From Shinella curvata (GTDB taxonomy: Bacteria > Pseudomonadota > Alphaproteobacteria > Rhizobiales > Rhizobiaceae): a stretch of 64,000 nucleotides of DNA. Within the stretch, counting starts at the first letter, position 1, and every line of letters begins with the position of its first letter. Positions 44,693-54,228 of this stretch are shown piece after piece. Both the position numbers and the translations under genes were made by a program. The notes under the pieces are model-generated. The model was given only the letters and a program-made list of their open reading frames with translations. It was not told the DNA's origin and did not search any database. The stretch is taken from assembly GCF_022899935.1 (NCBI RefSeq), contig NZ_JALJCJ010000009.1, positions 1 to 64,000 on the forward strand, in the 5' to 3' direction.

Positions 44693-45280
44693 ATGAGCGG
44701 CAAAAAGATCCTCATGCTGACCGGCGAGTTCACCGAGGAATACGAGATTTTCGTATTCCAGCAGGGGATGGAAGCGGTGGGCCATACCGTCCACGTTATC
44801 TGCCCGGACAAGAAGGCCGGCGATCGCATCAAGACGTCCTTGCACGATTTTGAAGGCGACCAGACCTATACGGAAAAGCTCGGCCACTATGCCGACATCA
44901 ACAAGACGTTCTCCGAGGTTCGGGTCGAAGAATACGACGCGGTCTATGCCGCAGGCGGTCGCGGCCCCGAATATATCCGCACCGACAAGCGCATCCAGGA
45001 TATGGTCCGCCATTTCCACGAGACCGGCAAGCCGATTTTCACGATCTGCCATGGCGTGCAGATCCTCATGGCCGTTCCCGGTGTGCTCAAGGGTCGAAAG
45101 GTCGCCGGCCTCGGCGCTTGCGAACCCGAAGTGACGGTCGTTGGCGGCATCTATATCGACGTGAAACCGACGGAAGCCCATGTCGACGGCAATATGGTTT
45201 CGGCAAAGGGCTGGACGGGGCTTGCCGCCTTCATGCGCGAGTGCCTCAACGTGCTCGGAACGAAGATCACGCACGTCTGA
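44693..45280 (+). CDS. DJ-1/PfpI family protein
   Basis: A 195-aa DJ-1/PfpI-fold protein. KILMLTGEFTEEYEIFVFQQ is the first strand and Glu region; the nucleophile elbow FTICHGVQILM has the conserved Cys-His; GGRGPEYIRTDK precedes it. It may be a deglycase, isomerase or amidotransferase-like enzyme acting on the imported substrate. It ends the transporter operon. CAGGAGAT precedes the ATG. The 170 bases after it show nothing. Confidence 0.88.
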   Translation: MSGKKILMLTGEFTEEYEIFVFQQGMEAVGHTVHVICPDKKAGDRIKTSLHDFEGDQTYTEKLGHYADINKTFSEVRVEEYDAVYAAGGRGPEYIRTDKRIQDMVRHFHETGKPIFTICHGVQILMAVPGVLKGRKVAGLGACEPEVTVVGGIYIDVKPTEAHVDGNMVSAKGWTGLAAFMRECLNVLGTKITHV

Positions 45281-45450
45281 TTTTCCCGCACTACACGGTC
45301 AGCCGCCCCCGCGTTTCGACGCGGGAGCACCCGGCAGCGGGACAATGATTTGCTCGTTCGGCGTTGAACACTTCAACCGAAGCGGCACGCATATTCATGC
45401 CTGCCGCGTCGGTGATGGCCTTTTGCGATAGACCAATGAACCTTGGATAT

Positions 45451-46230
45451 TCAAACAGTCGGAATAGTCCCGCCATCGATCACATGCTCGGTCCCCGTAA
45501 TGGAGGTTGCTCGGTCCGAGGCAAGGAACGCGATCAAATCGGCGACTTCTTCAGGTGAGGCCGGCCTTCCCAGTGGGATGCCGCCGAGTGTGTTCATGAT
45601 TACTTGAACCGCTTCATCGTAGCTGATGCCGGCTTCCTCGGCTATGCGCAGAGCCAGACCATTCGACCTAGGATCCGCGATCCAGCCGGGAGAAACCCGC
45701 ACCACGCGCACGCCCTTCGGCGAAACCTCTTTGGAGATGCTTTTGCTGTAGGTGCTGAGAGCCGCCTTGGCCGAAGCATATCCCGTGGTCGCCTGCGGCA
45801 GAGGCAGCCGGTTCTGGATCGATGTGACGTGGATGACAACGCCGTGTCCCTGCGCGACCATCCCAGGAATAAGGGTCCGATCCAACCTGACCGCCGGAAG
45901 GAAGTTGAGGTTGAACTCCTTGTCCCATTCCTCATCGGTGAGCGCGGCAAAGCCGCCTGAAGGAGCGGAGGAGCCACCCAGCACGTTCACCAGAATATCG
46001 AGCCCACCGAGTTCTCGACCAACCGCATCGACGACGGTCTGAACCCCTGCCTTGGTCGTCAGGTCGGCTTCGACAAACGCTACACCAGAGAGGTTCGGAG
46101 GCTTCGTACGCGCCGTTGTCAGCACCCGCGCGCCCAGTTCCTTGAACAGCGCCACGGTTGCCGCACCCGCACCGGACGTGCCGCCCGTGATCAGAGCCCT
46201 ACGGCCTTCGAGGGTGAGAAACTTACTCAT
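45451..46230 (-). CDS. Short-chain dehydrogenase/reductase
   Basis: A 259-aa SDR. It has TGGTSGAG for cofactor, NVLGG in place of the usual NNAG, a Ser in [10 protein letters not shown] and the catalytic YASAK, with a C-terminal DGG end ([12 protein letters not shown]). The start at 46230 overlaps the SnoaL-like gene by 4 bases (ATGA). The two are divergent from a LysR gene and probably controlled by it. The substrate is unknown. Confidence 0.9.
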   Translation of the reverse strand: MSKFLTLEGRRALITGGTSGAGAATVALFKELGARVLTTARTKPPNLSGVAFVEADLTTKAGVQTVVDAVGRELGGLDILVNVLGGSSAPSGGFAALTDEEWDKEFNLNFLPAVRLDRTLIPGMVAQGHGVVIHVTSIQNRLPLPQATTGYASAKAALSTYSKSISKEVSPKGVRVVRVSPGWIADPRSNGLALRIAEEAGISYDEAVQVIMNTLGGIPLGRPASPEEVADLIAFLASDRATSITGTEHVIDGGTIPTV

Positions 46231-46556
46231 ACGGTGATCTCCAGCTCTTCCACCTTGTCGCCCGCAAGGACGAAGAAGAACTGCAGATCGATCGGGCTGC
46301 CGGGGAAAGTGCCGACGACATGGGCGGTCACCTGGGTCTTTCCGTTCTCCGCGCCGATAAAGAAGGGCTCCGCCGTGTAGGTATAGAGTTGTCCCGCTTC
46401 CACCATCCACGCCCGGATTTCGTCACGTCCGCGATGGGTCTCGCCCTTGTCTTTCACGACGCCAGTTTCAGTGAAAGCGGCGGCAATGGCGTCCGGTCTG
46501 CCTGCCCGGTCTGCCTCGAAATAGTCTTCGATGGCCTTCGGTAATTTGATCGTCAC
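46227..46556 (-). CDS. SnoaL/NTF2-like protein
   Basis: A 109-aa NTF2-fold protein ([29 protein letters not shown], then EELEITV). Such proteins are small cyclases, isomerases or ligand binders. The start is GTG at 46556 behind GGAG. It is translationally coupled to the SDR, suggesting action on a common compound. Confidence 0.87.
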   Translation of the reverse strand: MTIKLPKAIEDYFEADRAGRPDAIAAAFTETGVVKDKGETHRGRDEIRAWMVEAGQLYTYTAEPFFIGAENGKTQVTAHVVGTFPGSPIDLQFFFVLAGDKVEELEITV

Positions 46557-46694
46557 TTGGTCGCTCCAATCCTGTTTGAGCCTCTTGGACTGCGGCTTCG
46601 ATCTGTGTTCGAGGCCGATGAGAAGAAACTAGATCAGGATGATTGACGCGATAAGCAGGACAAAATAGGATGAGGCATCACGAAAAGCGGGACA

Positions 46695-47591
46695 ATGACG
46701 CGATCTGTTCTGGTCGAACTCGAGGCCGTTCTCAGCATAGCCCGCGAAGGCTCGTTTCGGGCGGCGGCGCTGGACCTTGGTATGTCCACGACCGCACTCA
46801 GCAATTCCATTGCGAAGCTCGAACAACGACTGGGAATCCGGTTGTTCAACCGCACTACTCGAAGTGTCTCCCTAACTGATGCGGGAAGGACCTTCGTAGA
46901 GCGAGTTGGGCCGGCGATAACCGATATCCACGATGCCATGGTCTCGGCTCAATCCCTCCAGGAGACGCCGATCGGGACATTGCGGATTAACGCGTTTGCG
47001 ACGGCAGCCCGCGAGGTCATGGAGCCGCTCATTCTCGCGTTCCTGACGCGCTTTCCACAGGTGCACATCGACCTGGTGACGGAGGGGCGTCTCGTAGACA
47101 TCGTTGCGGCTGGTTTCGACCTCGGTCTAAGACCCGCTGACTTGGTGCCGCACGACATGATTGCCGTGCCGCTAGGGTTGAGGCGCAGTAACGCCGTGGT
47201 CGCATCGCCGGAGTTCCTGCGCGCTCATGGCACACCAACAGTTCCAACCGACCTCTACAGGTTTCGGTGCATCCGGGCACGTCTGCCGAACAACGCCCTG
47301 TTTCGGTGGAGATTTGAGAAGGACGGGGAAGCTATGCAGGTCGATGTGCAGGGCGCGATCACCCTCGACGAGTCAAGCCTCGTTAGGATAGCTGCTCAGA
47401 ACGGCGTTGGCCTTGGGTACGTCATGGAGGCGGATGTGCGCGAAGACATCGCGACCGGCAGACTTGTCCGCGTCCTTGAGGACTGGACACCGCCGCTGGC
47501 CCCGCTGGCGCTCTACTATCCCGGAAGGAAGAACCCACCTGCGGCCTTCAGTGCGTTCATTCGGGCCGCCCGCGATTTTTCGACTGCCTAA
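46695..47591 (+). CDS. LysR-family transcriptional regulator
   Basis: A 298-aa LysR regulator: HTH in residues 1-60 ([20 protein letters not shown], then [20 protein letters not shown]) and a full substrate-binding domain ([20 protein letters not shown] and [10 protein letters not shown]). It is divergent from the SnoaL/SDR pair, the usual LysR layout, and most likely activates it. Confidence 0.92.
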   Translation: MTRSVLVELEAVLSIAREGSFRAAALDLGMSTTALSNSIAKLEQRLGIRLFNRTTRSVSLTDAGRTFVERVGPAITDIHDAMVSAQSLQETPIGTLRINAFATAAREVMEPLILAFLTRFPQVHIDLVTEGRLVDIVAAGFDLGLRPADLVPHDMIAVPLGLRRSNAVVASPEFLRAHGTPTVPTDLYRFRCIRARLPNNALFRWRFEKDGEAMQVDVQGAITLDESSLVRIAAQNGVGLGYVMEADVREDIATGRLVRVLEDWTPPLAPLALYYPGRKNPPAAFSAFIRAARDFSTA

Positions 47592-47700
47592 TTGCCACAT
47601 CGCATAGTCCAGACGAGGGCAACGTTCTCAAATTTTGCAATTCAGCGATAAAATCGGTGAAAATGCGGTCAGAGATTATGTCTTCCTATCGGCCGATAGC

Positions 47701-47790
47701 GAACGTCGGCGAGGCTCGACGGGTCGTCCGCTTTCGTCGGCCTTCTTCGGCAAGCGGACCATCCGGATATGGCCTGATATCGGTCGTTCC
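47701..47790 (+). repeat. Dispersed intergenic repeat, copy 2
   Basis: Aligned with 11641-11727: GTCGGCGAGGCTCG, GTCCGCTTTCGTCGGCCTTC, TTCGGCAAGCGGACC and ATATCGGTCGTTCC. It lies in the 353-base gap between the LysR gene and chrA (47592-47944), the remainder of which shows nothing clear. Confidence 0.45.
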
Positions 47791-47944
47791 ACATACGATG
47801 CGCCGACTTTTGTCGGTGAGCAATTTCCGGATGCTCGCTCTACTCATACAGCGGGGTTGACGGTTAGTATCGGTTCAAGAGCTAACGCCATCTCGCAGCC
47901 ATTTCGATCTCCGTTTCGCCGTCGCTCCCTTAATGGACGCTTCT

Positions 47945-49354
47945 CTACCCCTGGCCTCGAATGACCAATTGCCAGCCGACCCCGACAGCCGCCGAAACCG
48001 CCAGCACCGTGATGACGGAGAGCTTGAAGCGGAAGATGGCGAATGCCGCCAGCAGGGTCAGGACCAGTGACGGCAGGAGCAGCGATCCGACAACAGGCAC
48101 GTCCAAGGTGAGAGGACCGACAGCGACGGGCGCGACCTCTGCGAACAGCACGTGCAGCCCGAACCAGACCGCGAGGTTGAGGATAACGCCAACAACCGCT
48201 GCCGTAATCGCCGACATCGCCCCGCCTACCGCCGTATTTCCGCGCAATTTCTCGATGAAGGGCGCGCCGGCGAATATCCAGAGGAAACTCGGCAGGAAGG
48301 TCACCCAGGTCGTCAGCATCGCGCCCAGCGTCGCGGCCGCCAGTGGAGAGAGGGACCCCGGATCGCGATAGCCCGCGAGAAAGCCGACGAACTGCGTCAC
48401 CATGATAAGCGGACCGGGTGTCGTCTCGGCCATGCCAAGCCCGTCGAGCATTTCACCCGGACGAAGCCAGCCGTAGTGTTCCACCGCAGCCTGGGCGACA
48501 TAGGCGAGCACAGCATAGGCGCCGCCGAAGGTCACAATGGCCATCTGGCTGAAGAACAGAGCGATCTTCGAGAACACGTTGTCCCAGCCGAGCACGAGGA
48601 CCAGCGCGGCGACGGGAATGAGCCAGAGCGCCGCCAGGGCGCCGGAGATCTTGAGCGACCAGGCGAGATTGGGCCTGGCGTGACGCGGGATATCCTCGCC
48701 GAGAACGGAATCCCTGTCTTCGAGTATCTTGCCCGACCCCGACTTGTGCCCACCGCCTGCCTTGAACGCGGGAAGCCCTGCCCGCCCTCCGAAGTAGCCG
48801 ACAAGTCCGGCCCCGACGATGATCAGCGGGAAGGGCACGTGGAGGAAAAAGATCGCGACGAACGCTGCCGCCGCGATGGCGACCATGACGTTGTTTCTCA
48901 GAGCCCTGCTGCCGATCCGGAAGACCGCCTGGACAACGACGGCGAGGACCGCGGATTTCAGCCCGAAGAACATGCCCTCAATCGCGTCGGCATCGCCGAA
49001 GATCACATAAATGTAGCTGAGCGCCAGGATGGACAGGAAGCCGGGCAGGACGAACAGCAGGCCGGCGATCATGCCGCCCTTTGTCTTGTTGAGGAGCCAG
49101 CCGATATAGATGGCAAGCTGATGGGCCTCCGGTCCCGGCAGAAGCATGCAGTAATTAAGCGCATGCAGGAAACGGTGTTCGCCCACCCAACGCTTCTCGT
49201 CGACGACGATGCGGTGCATCACGGCGATCTGGCCTGCCGGGCCGCCAAAGCTTAGGGCCGCGACACGCGCCCAAACCTTCACGGCTTCCGAAAAGGGAAC
49301 GATGTCGTCTGTGCCGGCATCCAAGGGGACATTGGTCTTTGCGAGGTCGGTCAC
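47945..49354 (-). CDS. chrA: Chromate efflux transporter ChrA
   Basis: A 469-aa long-chain CHR transporter with two homologous CHR halves and 10-13 membrane segments: FGGPAGQIAVMHRIVV and LLPGPEAHQLAIYIGW in the first, TFGGAYAVLAYVAQ and ETTPGPLIMVTQFVGF in the second. It exports chromate from the cell. GTG at 49354 with GGAAGGG upstream is the start, 4 bases after the chrB stop; the longer open frame runs back into chrB. Confidence 0.94.
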   Translation of the reverse strand: MTDLAKTNVPLDAGTDDIVPFSEAVKVWARVAALSFGGPAGQIAVMHRIVVDEKRWVGEHRFLHALNYCMLLPGPEAHQLAIYIGWLLNKTKGGMIAGLLFVLPGFLSILALSYIYVIFGDADAIEGMFFGLKSAVLAVVVQAVFRIGSRALRNNVMVAIAAAAFVAIFFLHVPFPLIIVGAGLVGYFGGRAGLPAFKAGGGHKSGSGKILEDRDSVLGEDIPRHARPNLAWSLKISGALAALWLIPVAALVLVLGWDNVFSKIALFFSQMAIVTFGGAYAVLAYVAQAAVEHYGWLRPGEMLDGLGMAETTPGPLIMVTQFVGFLAGYRDPGSLSPLAAATLGAMLTTWVTFLPSFLWIFAGAPFIEKLRGNTAVGGAMSAITAAVVGVILNLAVWFGLHVLFAEVAPVAVGPLTLDVPVVGSLLLPSLVLTLLAAFAIFRFKLSVITVLAVSAAVGVGWQLVIRGQG

Positions 49355-49358
49355 GATT

Positions 49359-50171
49359 TTATCCCTTCCTCGGGTTGGGCCAGTTGTGGGTCTCTTCCCT
49401 CGCATCACGGCACCATCTGTAAAAGGCATCGTAGAGGGTCATTCCCGCCGCGAGCTGTCCGAGATCGTCGTTGAACATGCGCGACAGGCCGAGCGACGCG
49501 GCAAGCAGCCCCGGCACTTCGGGGGCAAGGTCGGGTCTCGACGTATCCGCTCCCCGCACGATCGTCGCGAGCCGGAGCATGGGGGCCGTCCCGAGACCGA
49601 ATTCCTCGACCATGACATCAAAGGTGCAAAGATCGCCACGATGGCTCCAGTAGGCCTCATCGATATCGAAGGATGCGGCGTTGAAGCGATCGGCGACAGC
49701 GGCGACCTCGGCGGCAGGCACGAACAGGAAAACCGCGGCCGGATCGACGAAGCGCCGGATCAGCCATGGACAGGCGATGCGGTCGATCTTCGGCCGCGCG
49801 CGGGTCACCCAGACCGTTCGCCCGCGGCTATCGCGGGCCGGCAGTTTTTCTTCGGGGACAAGGGCCGCCTTTGATGCGCGCCAGGCTTCGAAGCCGCCTT
49901 CGAGAACCTCGGCAGCCTTGCCTACGGCACGAAGATGAGCGGCAACCCCGTGGCCGAGCTTCTGGCCTTTCTGGCACAGGACGACGGATGGCCCCGTCAG
50001 TTCTTCAGCCCAATCGGCAACGGCACGGTAATCGCGCCTCCTGGATCCCGGCAAGAGGCGGGGGTCGGCGGCAAAGTCCTCGTCGTTGCGGACGTCGATA
50101 ATCATCGGCGCGTTCGGCGTGCCGACGATGCGGTTGAGTTTTTCGGGTGTGATTTCAAGAAATGACGGCAT
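49359..50171 (-). CDS. chrB: Rhodanese-ChrB fusion chromate resistance protein
   Basis: A 270-aa protein with an N-terminal rhodanese domain (ITPEKLNRIVG, IIDVRNDEDFAADPRLLPGS, active Cys in VVLCQKGQKLGHG, residues 1-105) and a C-terminal ChrB domain (WVTRARPKIDRIACPWLIRR). In chromate resistance operons ChrB acts as a chromate-responsive sensor or auxiliary protein; the rhodanese part suggests redox or sulfur chemistry. GAGGGA precedes the ATG at 50171. First gene of the chrBA operon. Confidence 0.9.
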   Translation of the reverse strand: MPSFLEITPEKLNRIVGTPNAPMIIDVRNDEDFAADPRLLPGSRRRDYRAVADWAEELTGPSVVLCQKGQKLGHGVAAHLRAVGKAAEVLEGGFEAWRASKAALVPEEKLPARDSRGRTVWVTRARPKIDRIACPWLIRRFVDPAAVFLFVPAAEVAAVADRFNAASFDIDEAYWSHRGDLCTFDVMVEEFGLGTAPMLRLATIVRGADTSRPDLAPEVPGLLAASLGLSRMFNDDLGQLAAGMTLYDAFYRWCRDAREETHNWPNPRKG

Positions 50172-50499
50172 AGCGCGTCCCTCCGGTTTCTCGGGTTCAA
50201 AGGACGCGATTCTTCGGCCGTGGCCTCGTGGGGCGATCGCTACCCCATGGGCGAGAATTTGCATCGCGGCCCCGTTATGTCAAGCGCGCGCAATCGTGGT
50301 CGCGCTCACTTCAACGGTCTGAGAGGCGCAAAGACGATTGCGACCAACTCTGCGATTTGCGGCTATGCATGCCGACAAAATGCGCCAAAACCGACCATCA
50401 GTAGACAATTTGGCAGGCTCGACGGTAAGTTTTAAAGTGTGAGTTGATCCCAAGAAAAGGCGAGGCTGGCTTGTCTCTGTGCGGTTTCGCTAACTGCGT
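50172..50499. other. Intergenic stretch upstream of chrB
   Basis: About 330 bases. The chrB promoter should lie here; I see no clear -35/-10 pair or palindrome. No gene is supported. Confidence 0.35.
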
Positions 50500-50622
50500 T
50501 CAGATAAACGGTGAGAGGGCCGCAGGGATACCGAGAACGATGGTGAGGCTGAGGACGATTGCCGTTGCCAGCTTCAATCGATTGCGTTTGCGTGTTGTTT
50601 CGCCAGTCCAATCGTAAGCCAT
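50500..50622 (-). CDS. Very small membrane protein
   Basis: A 40-aa protein: charged N-terminus (MAYDWTGETTRKRNRLK) and one transmembrane helix (LATAIVLSLTIVLGIPAAL). GAAGGGAC precedes the ATG at 50622, and similar tiny proteins are known in rhizobia. The same frame stays open upstream to 51042 as a 180-codon ORF whose first 65 codons look protein-like; a separate decayed gene may be fused there. Confidence 0.5.
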   Translation of the reverse strand: MAYDWTGETTRKRNRLKLATAIVLSLTIVLGIPAALSPFI

Positions 50623-51042
50623 GGTTGTCCCTTCATAGGCATTCAAGCCGCGTATTGATTTGCGGGAGCGCAAATCTGTCCGCGTCACCGGCGCAAGACA
50701 ACCCGTTAAATCTTGGGACTCGAATGGTGAAAGGGGAAAACCCGGGAGCGCCTCGTACCGCTCAACCGGGTCCCTGCAGGGTCGATCTGATCTAGGCACC
50801 AAATCGATCCGTGCAGCTCTCGTGTTGGAAAGTATCGGGATGCGGAGCCCCACTTGATTGGAGCAGCGCGCATGGGCCTCCCTCAGAATTCGCCGAGCGC
50901 GATAGACGTCGAATGGGATCGGCTCGTTGGCGAGTCTAATTTGCTCAAGTTGTCTGTCGATATCGGCAATTGCGCGCGCCAGATCGTCGGCCGGCGCGTG
51001 TTTTGGCGCGATGCGGCGAAGGTTCCGGTGCGGCATGTTCAT

Positions 51043-51422
51043 TCCTCGAATCAGGCTCCATCATGATCCCGGCCCAACCTATTCTTATGTCCGGTCGATC
51101 CAAGCTACCGGAGATTGCGAGCGGCCGCTTGGTCTCCAAAATCTAAATTGTCTCGAACTGCTGTAGGCATTTGTGCCGTTTCCATACGCCATCTTCGCAG
51201 GATTGAGTGCCCGCGAGGATCGACTTAGGGGGCAATCATAGAGCTGCTCGAATACCTTCAATGTCCATCCGCGGGGCTGATTTCGATCCCAGCCTTTTCA
51301 TGATCGTCGCGACGACAATGCCTATCGAGGCATGCCAGTGGTTACGACGGAGGTCTTCACCTCGTAATTGAGTTTTGCTTCCGCCAGGTACGTGTCAAAG
51401 TGCTGCCAAACGGAGGAAACCA
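51043..51422. other. Intergenic stretch
   Basis: About 380 bases with no supported gene. A minus-strand frame ending near 51238 reads about 30 codons of protein-like sequence (RNHWHASIGIVVATIMKRLG) without a start, possibly a remnant. Confidence 0.3.
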
Positions 51423-51668
51423 ATGACCATCACCCCAGTGAAATTCACAGTGAAGCATTCTGTTGTCGTCGAGGGACACAAAGTCGATAACGGGATCTAC
51501 GTCGGACAGAAGATTTCGGACACTGAGATTGAGCGACAGCAACGCCGGAAGCATTCTTTTTCTCTGCATTTAGTCGAACCGGTCTCCGGGAGGACGTCAA
51601 AACCCGCAGAACGGTTCGACCTCGACGTTACCGCCCTCGTGTCCACTGGGGCGATCTCAGTAAGTTAG
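51423..51668 (+). CDS. Small hypothetical protein
   Basis: An 81-aa protein (VKFTVKHSVVVEGHKVDNGI onset), beta-rich, with CGGAGGAAACC directly before the ATG. No recognised family. The strong ribosome site is the main support. Confidence 0.6.
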   Translation: MTITPVKFTVKHSVVVEGHKVDNGIYVGQKISDTEIERQQRRKHSFSLHLVEPVSGRTSKPAERFDLDVTALVSTGAISVS

Positions 51669-51872
51669 GTGAGTGGTTCATCTGCAGAGTCGCCGTCATC
51701 GATGAGCGAGATCTGGAGGCGGCTCATAGGCGCACGGCGCCATCTCGCCATGTTTTTCGCCGGCGCCACTGAGATTAATCTTGAAACTTAAAACCCGTGG
51801 AAATACATCTTCGGTCGGTGCTCGATCCCGACACCACCCTTGTTGATCACCAACGTTTTCAGTGAGGTAGAG

Positions 51873-52175
51873 ATGAACTCTAAGGTATTTGATAGACCCG
51901 TATATCTGAGGGAGCGCAGGGAGCTGATCCGAGAGATAACGTGCCTGGAGGACGCCATCGATTTTCTAGAAGAATGGCCTGAGAGAGATCGTGACATCGT
52001 TCACGACGCGGCATTGAAGACCTGCTACATGGCCTTCGATGGTCACAAACCCGTAAAGACTGGACGCAATGCCATTCGCTCTTTTGGAGAGAAGAAGGGC
52101 ATTCTGGTGAAATCTCCCAGTGTCATGCCGTGGATGATCCGGTCGCGCTCTGGCGGTGGACGCCTGTCCGCATAG
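51873..52175 (+). CDS. DUF982 protein, copy 2
   Basis: A 100-aa DUF982 protein: VYLRERRELIREITCLEDAI, FLEEWPERDRDIVHDAAL, TCYMAFDG. It is diverged from the copy at 32898 and keeps the EEWP/SEWP and LK(A/T)C positions. MNSKVF at 51873 follows GAGGTAG. Function unknown. Confidence 0.8.
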   Translation: MNSKVFDRPVYLRERRELIREITCLEDAIDFLEEWPERDRDIVHDAALKTCYMAFDGHKPVKTGRNAIRSFGEKKGILVKSPSVMPWMIRSRSGGGRLSA

Positions 52176-52378
52176 GAGCCCTTGCAGACGGGAGAGGCTG
52201 CCGACGCGGCCTCTCTTGCTAACAGCCCCGTCGTACCGCTGCCGCGTGTCGCGAGCATTGCAAAGTAACCGCGCACCGGCCGAGAAGAGGGCATAGGATG
52301 TCTAGCTTGTACAGCTCTATCCCATTGTCGGCGCGGTTCACGTCTTGCTTGATTTGAAAAGCGAAAAGTGATCGATCC

Positions 52379-52438
52379 CTGGTCCAGATAGCTACAGTGT
52401 GTAAGTCTCGTGAGTTCATATCCCATCAAGGCGAAGAC
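52379..52438 (+). repeat. tRNA-like element, copy E
   Basis: CTGGTCCAGATA, then AGCTACAGTGTGTAAGTCT (D-arm-like), CGTGAGTTCATATCCCATCA (T-arm-like) and TCAAGGCGAAGACG. It matches copy C over most of its length and copy A in the last 14 bases. The 394-base gap 52176-52569 holds no supported gene. Confidence 0.45.
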
Positions 52439-52569
52439 GTAGGTAAAGGCTTGCGAGCGACCACATTCCATGCGCGCTGACGGAGATACGCCTCTTTGTA
52501 CCCATTTCGACATCTCCGGCACATGACAACTCGAGCTAAAGACCATGTAACTCCCACGTCAGATTTTCA

Positions 52570-52947
52570 TCAGGCCTGCATATGTCGACTATCAAGCCAA
52601 GCTTTCACTATGTCGGGCGGACAATAGGGGATGCGCGACAAGGAAGCGATCTGCGCCTCCGATCGGCCAGCAATATGGTATGACTGCTTGGCCATGGCTT
52701 AGTTCATGCGCCTCACATCCATGGCCGTTAAGTGGTCCAGATGCACACCGGGAGTGTCGCAGTAGCCTACAGCGACGTCAGGTGCGATTGGCATGAACCG
52801 AACCCTACGCGTGCCTGTCGTACCGCCACGTGAGCCTATCGAGGCATATCCGCTCATATCATCGCCGAGAATGAACGACGTCTTAGAGGGCGCTACGTAG
52901 ATGGCCAATCCTAGGTTACGGAACTCTTCCAGCATCTCGTCAGGCAT
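52570..52947 (-). pseudogene. C-terminal remnant of a DUF4238-like gene
   Basis: The frame reads SKTSFILGDDMSGYASIG, RVRFMPIAPDVAVGYCDT, VRRMN, a TAA at 52699-52701, and on in the same frame AMAKQSYHIAGRSEAQIASL to a second stop at 52570. It resembles the end of DUF4238-type proteins; that family call is tentative. The N-terminal side is cut off exactly where the IS-like end starts (52950), so it is both truncated and carries an internal stop. Confidence 0.55.
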
Positions 52948-52949
52948 AG

Positions 52950-53273
52950 TGACCTGAGCCCCTGACCTTCCTACAGATTTTGGTAGAGTCCGTCATATCA
53001 AGGAGACGGACGGAATGAAGCGTGCACGGTTTACGGACGAGCAGATCATCGGGATGCTGAAGGAGCAGGAGAGCGGTCAGAGGACGGCCGATGTCTGCCG
53101 CAAGCACGGAATATCCGAGGCGACCTTCTATAAATACAAGGCCAAGTATGGCGGCATGGAGGTATCCGATGCCCGCAAGCTGAAGGCCTTGGAAGATGAG
53201 AATGCCAAGCTGAAGAAGCTGCTCGCCGAAGCGATGCTGGACAACGCCAGGAGGAAACTTGGGTCTCAGGTCA
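52950..53273 (+). mobile_element. IS3-family remnant with terminal inverted repeats
   Basis: The left end TGACCTGAGCCCC (52950-52962), TTCCTAC and GTAGAGTCCGTC then the first ORF of an IS3-type element; the region ends with GGGTCTCAGGTCA (53261-53273), the inverse of the left end with one mismatch. Only about 320 bases remain, so orfB is lost. The flanking sequences belong to different broken genes, so no target duplication can be expected or is seen. Confidence 0.65.
53015..53247 (+). pseudogene. Truncated IS3-family orfA
   Basis: RARFTDEQIIGMLKEQESGQ, VCRKHGISEATFYKYKAKYG and LEDENAKLKKLLAEAMLDNA are the helix-turn-helix and leucine zipper of IS3-family OrfA (IS407-like group). After DNA the normal continuation (MLKD...) is replaced by unrelated sequence. 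AAGGAGACGG precedes the ATG. Non-functional without orfB. Confidence 0.85.
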
Positions 53274-53660
53274 AACCGTTCCAGACGACACGTCACCATC
53301 GAGATGGGCGTATAATCCCAATCTCGATCACTATCTCCCCCATCAAAAGCCGCGCCGGCGAGCTCGCCGGTGCATCCAGCATCGCCCGGAACATCTGGAG
53401 ACACGCGACAGCGACCGCCGGCTTCGCCTTTTGATGCGAGAAATCAGTCATCGCGTTAGAAATCAATACGCCATTGTGCTGGCCGTCATCCGGCAGACGG
53501 CGACCCGCTCCCGCTCAGTTGAAGAGTTCGAGAGGCGGATCCGCGAACGGATCATGGCGCTGTCTCATTCGCATGATCTTCTCTCGCAGGTCGATTGGGC
53601 CGGCGTCAGCCTCGCCGATCCTGTGGCGCATCAACTCCAACCCTTCGGGGCTCTACAGCC
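53261..53660 (+). pseudogene. PAS-HWE histidine kinase fragment
   Basis: LGSQVKPFQTTRHHRDGRII then ISITISPIKSRAGEL is the C-terminal side of a PAS domain; a frameshift near 53395 leads into LLMREISHRVRNQYAIV, the H-box of an HWE kinase, and SHSHDLLSQVDWAGVSLADP. The fragment stops at HQLQPFG where the sequence passes into the next gene. The ATPase domain is missing. The N-terminal side of such a PAS lies at 35465-35678. Confidence 0.75.
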
Positions 53661-54122
53661 GGTGCAAAGCCACATCCGCCGCACAAGAAAAGGACGAGTC
53701 ATTTAGCGGCGTTCGGCGTCACGGCGTTCGCGATTCTAGCGCTTGGCGCGGCCGCCGGCGCCGGTGCGATGAAACTGGCGCGTCCCGGCCTGGAACTCGC
53801 CCCCACAACGCCGGTTGCGATTTCGGCGATGCAGGACTGGAGCCTCGTGACCGTCAAGGGAAAGGTGGCCGAAGTCTTCGGCAATAAGTTCATTGTCCAG
53901 GACAATAGTGGACGCGCGCTGGTGGAGACTGGGCCTGCCGGCGACAGCGGAAAGCTCGTCGCGCTCGACGAACCCGTCAGCGTCCAGGGCCGCTTCGAGC
54001 ACGGCTTCCTGCACGCGACCTACATCATCCGTCAGGACGGCAGCGTCGAAGCGCTAGGGCCGGCCGGTGGTCCCCCGCGCCACGGCCTGATCGAAAACAT
54101 GCTGCGCCATGGCAAACCCTAA
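53595..54122 (+). CDS. OB-fold-like anchored protein with uncertain start
   Basis: From about residue 33 the protein has a hydrophobic N-terminal anchor (LAAFGVTAFAILALGAAAGA) and an OB-fold-like domain (WSLVTVKGKVAEVFGNKFIV, then VSVQGRFEHGFLHATYIIR). The only in-frame start upstream of the anchor is TTG at 53595, inside the kinase fragment and without a ribosome site; ATG at 53769 would remove the anchor. The real 5' end was probably lost when the kinase fragment was joined here. It is followed by an MFS gene. Confidence 0.55.
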   Translation: MGRRQPRRSCGASTPTLRGSTAGAKPHPPHKKRTSHLAAFGVTAFAILALGAAAGAGAMKLARPGLELAPTTPVAISAMQDWSLVTVKGKVAEVFGNKFIVQDNSGRALVETGPAGDSGKLVALDEPVSVQGRFEHGFLHATYIIRQDGSVEALGPAGGPPRHGLIENMLRHGKP

Positions 54123-54228
54123 CGATATCAGCAGTTCTGCAGCAATCGGCCGCCTGGAACTTTTGTATTCATCGTCCGTTCCAAGCGGCCATCACATCCC
54201 TTAACGCTAGGCGTACGACGAGGCCTGT

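Noticed and set aside
48152..49255. Plus-strand open frame of 367 codons opposite chrA
   Set aside because: Strongly charged, repetitive composition typical of antisense to membrane protein genes.
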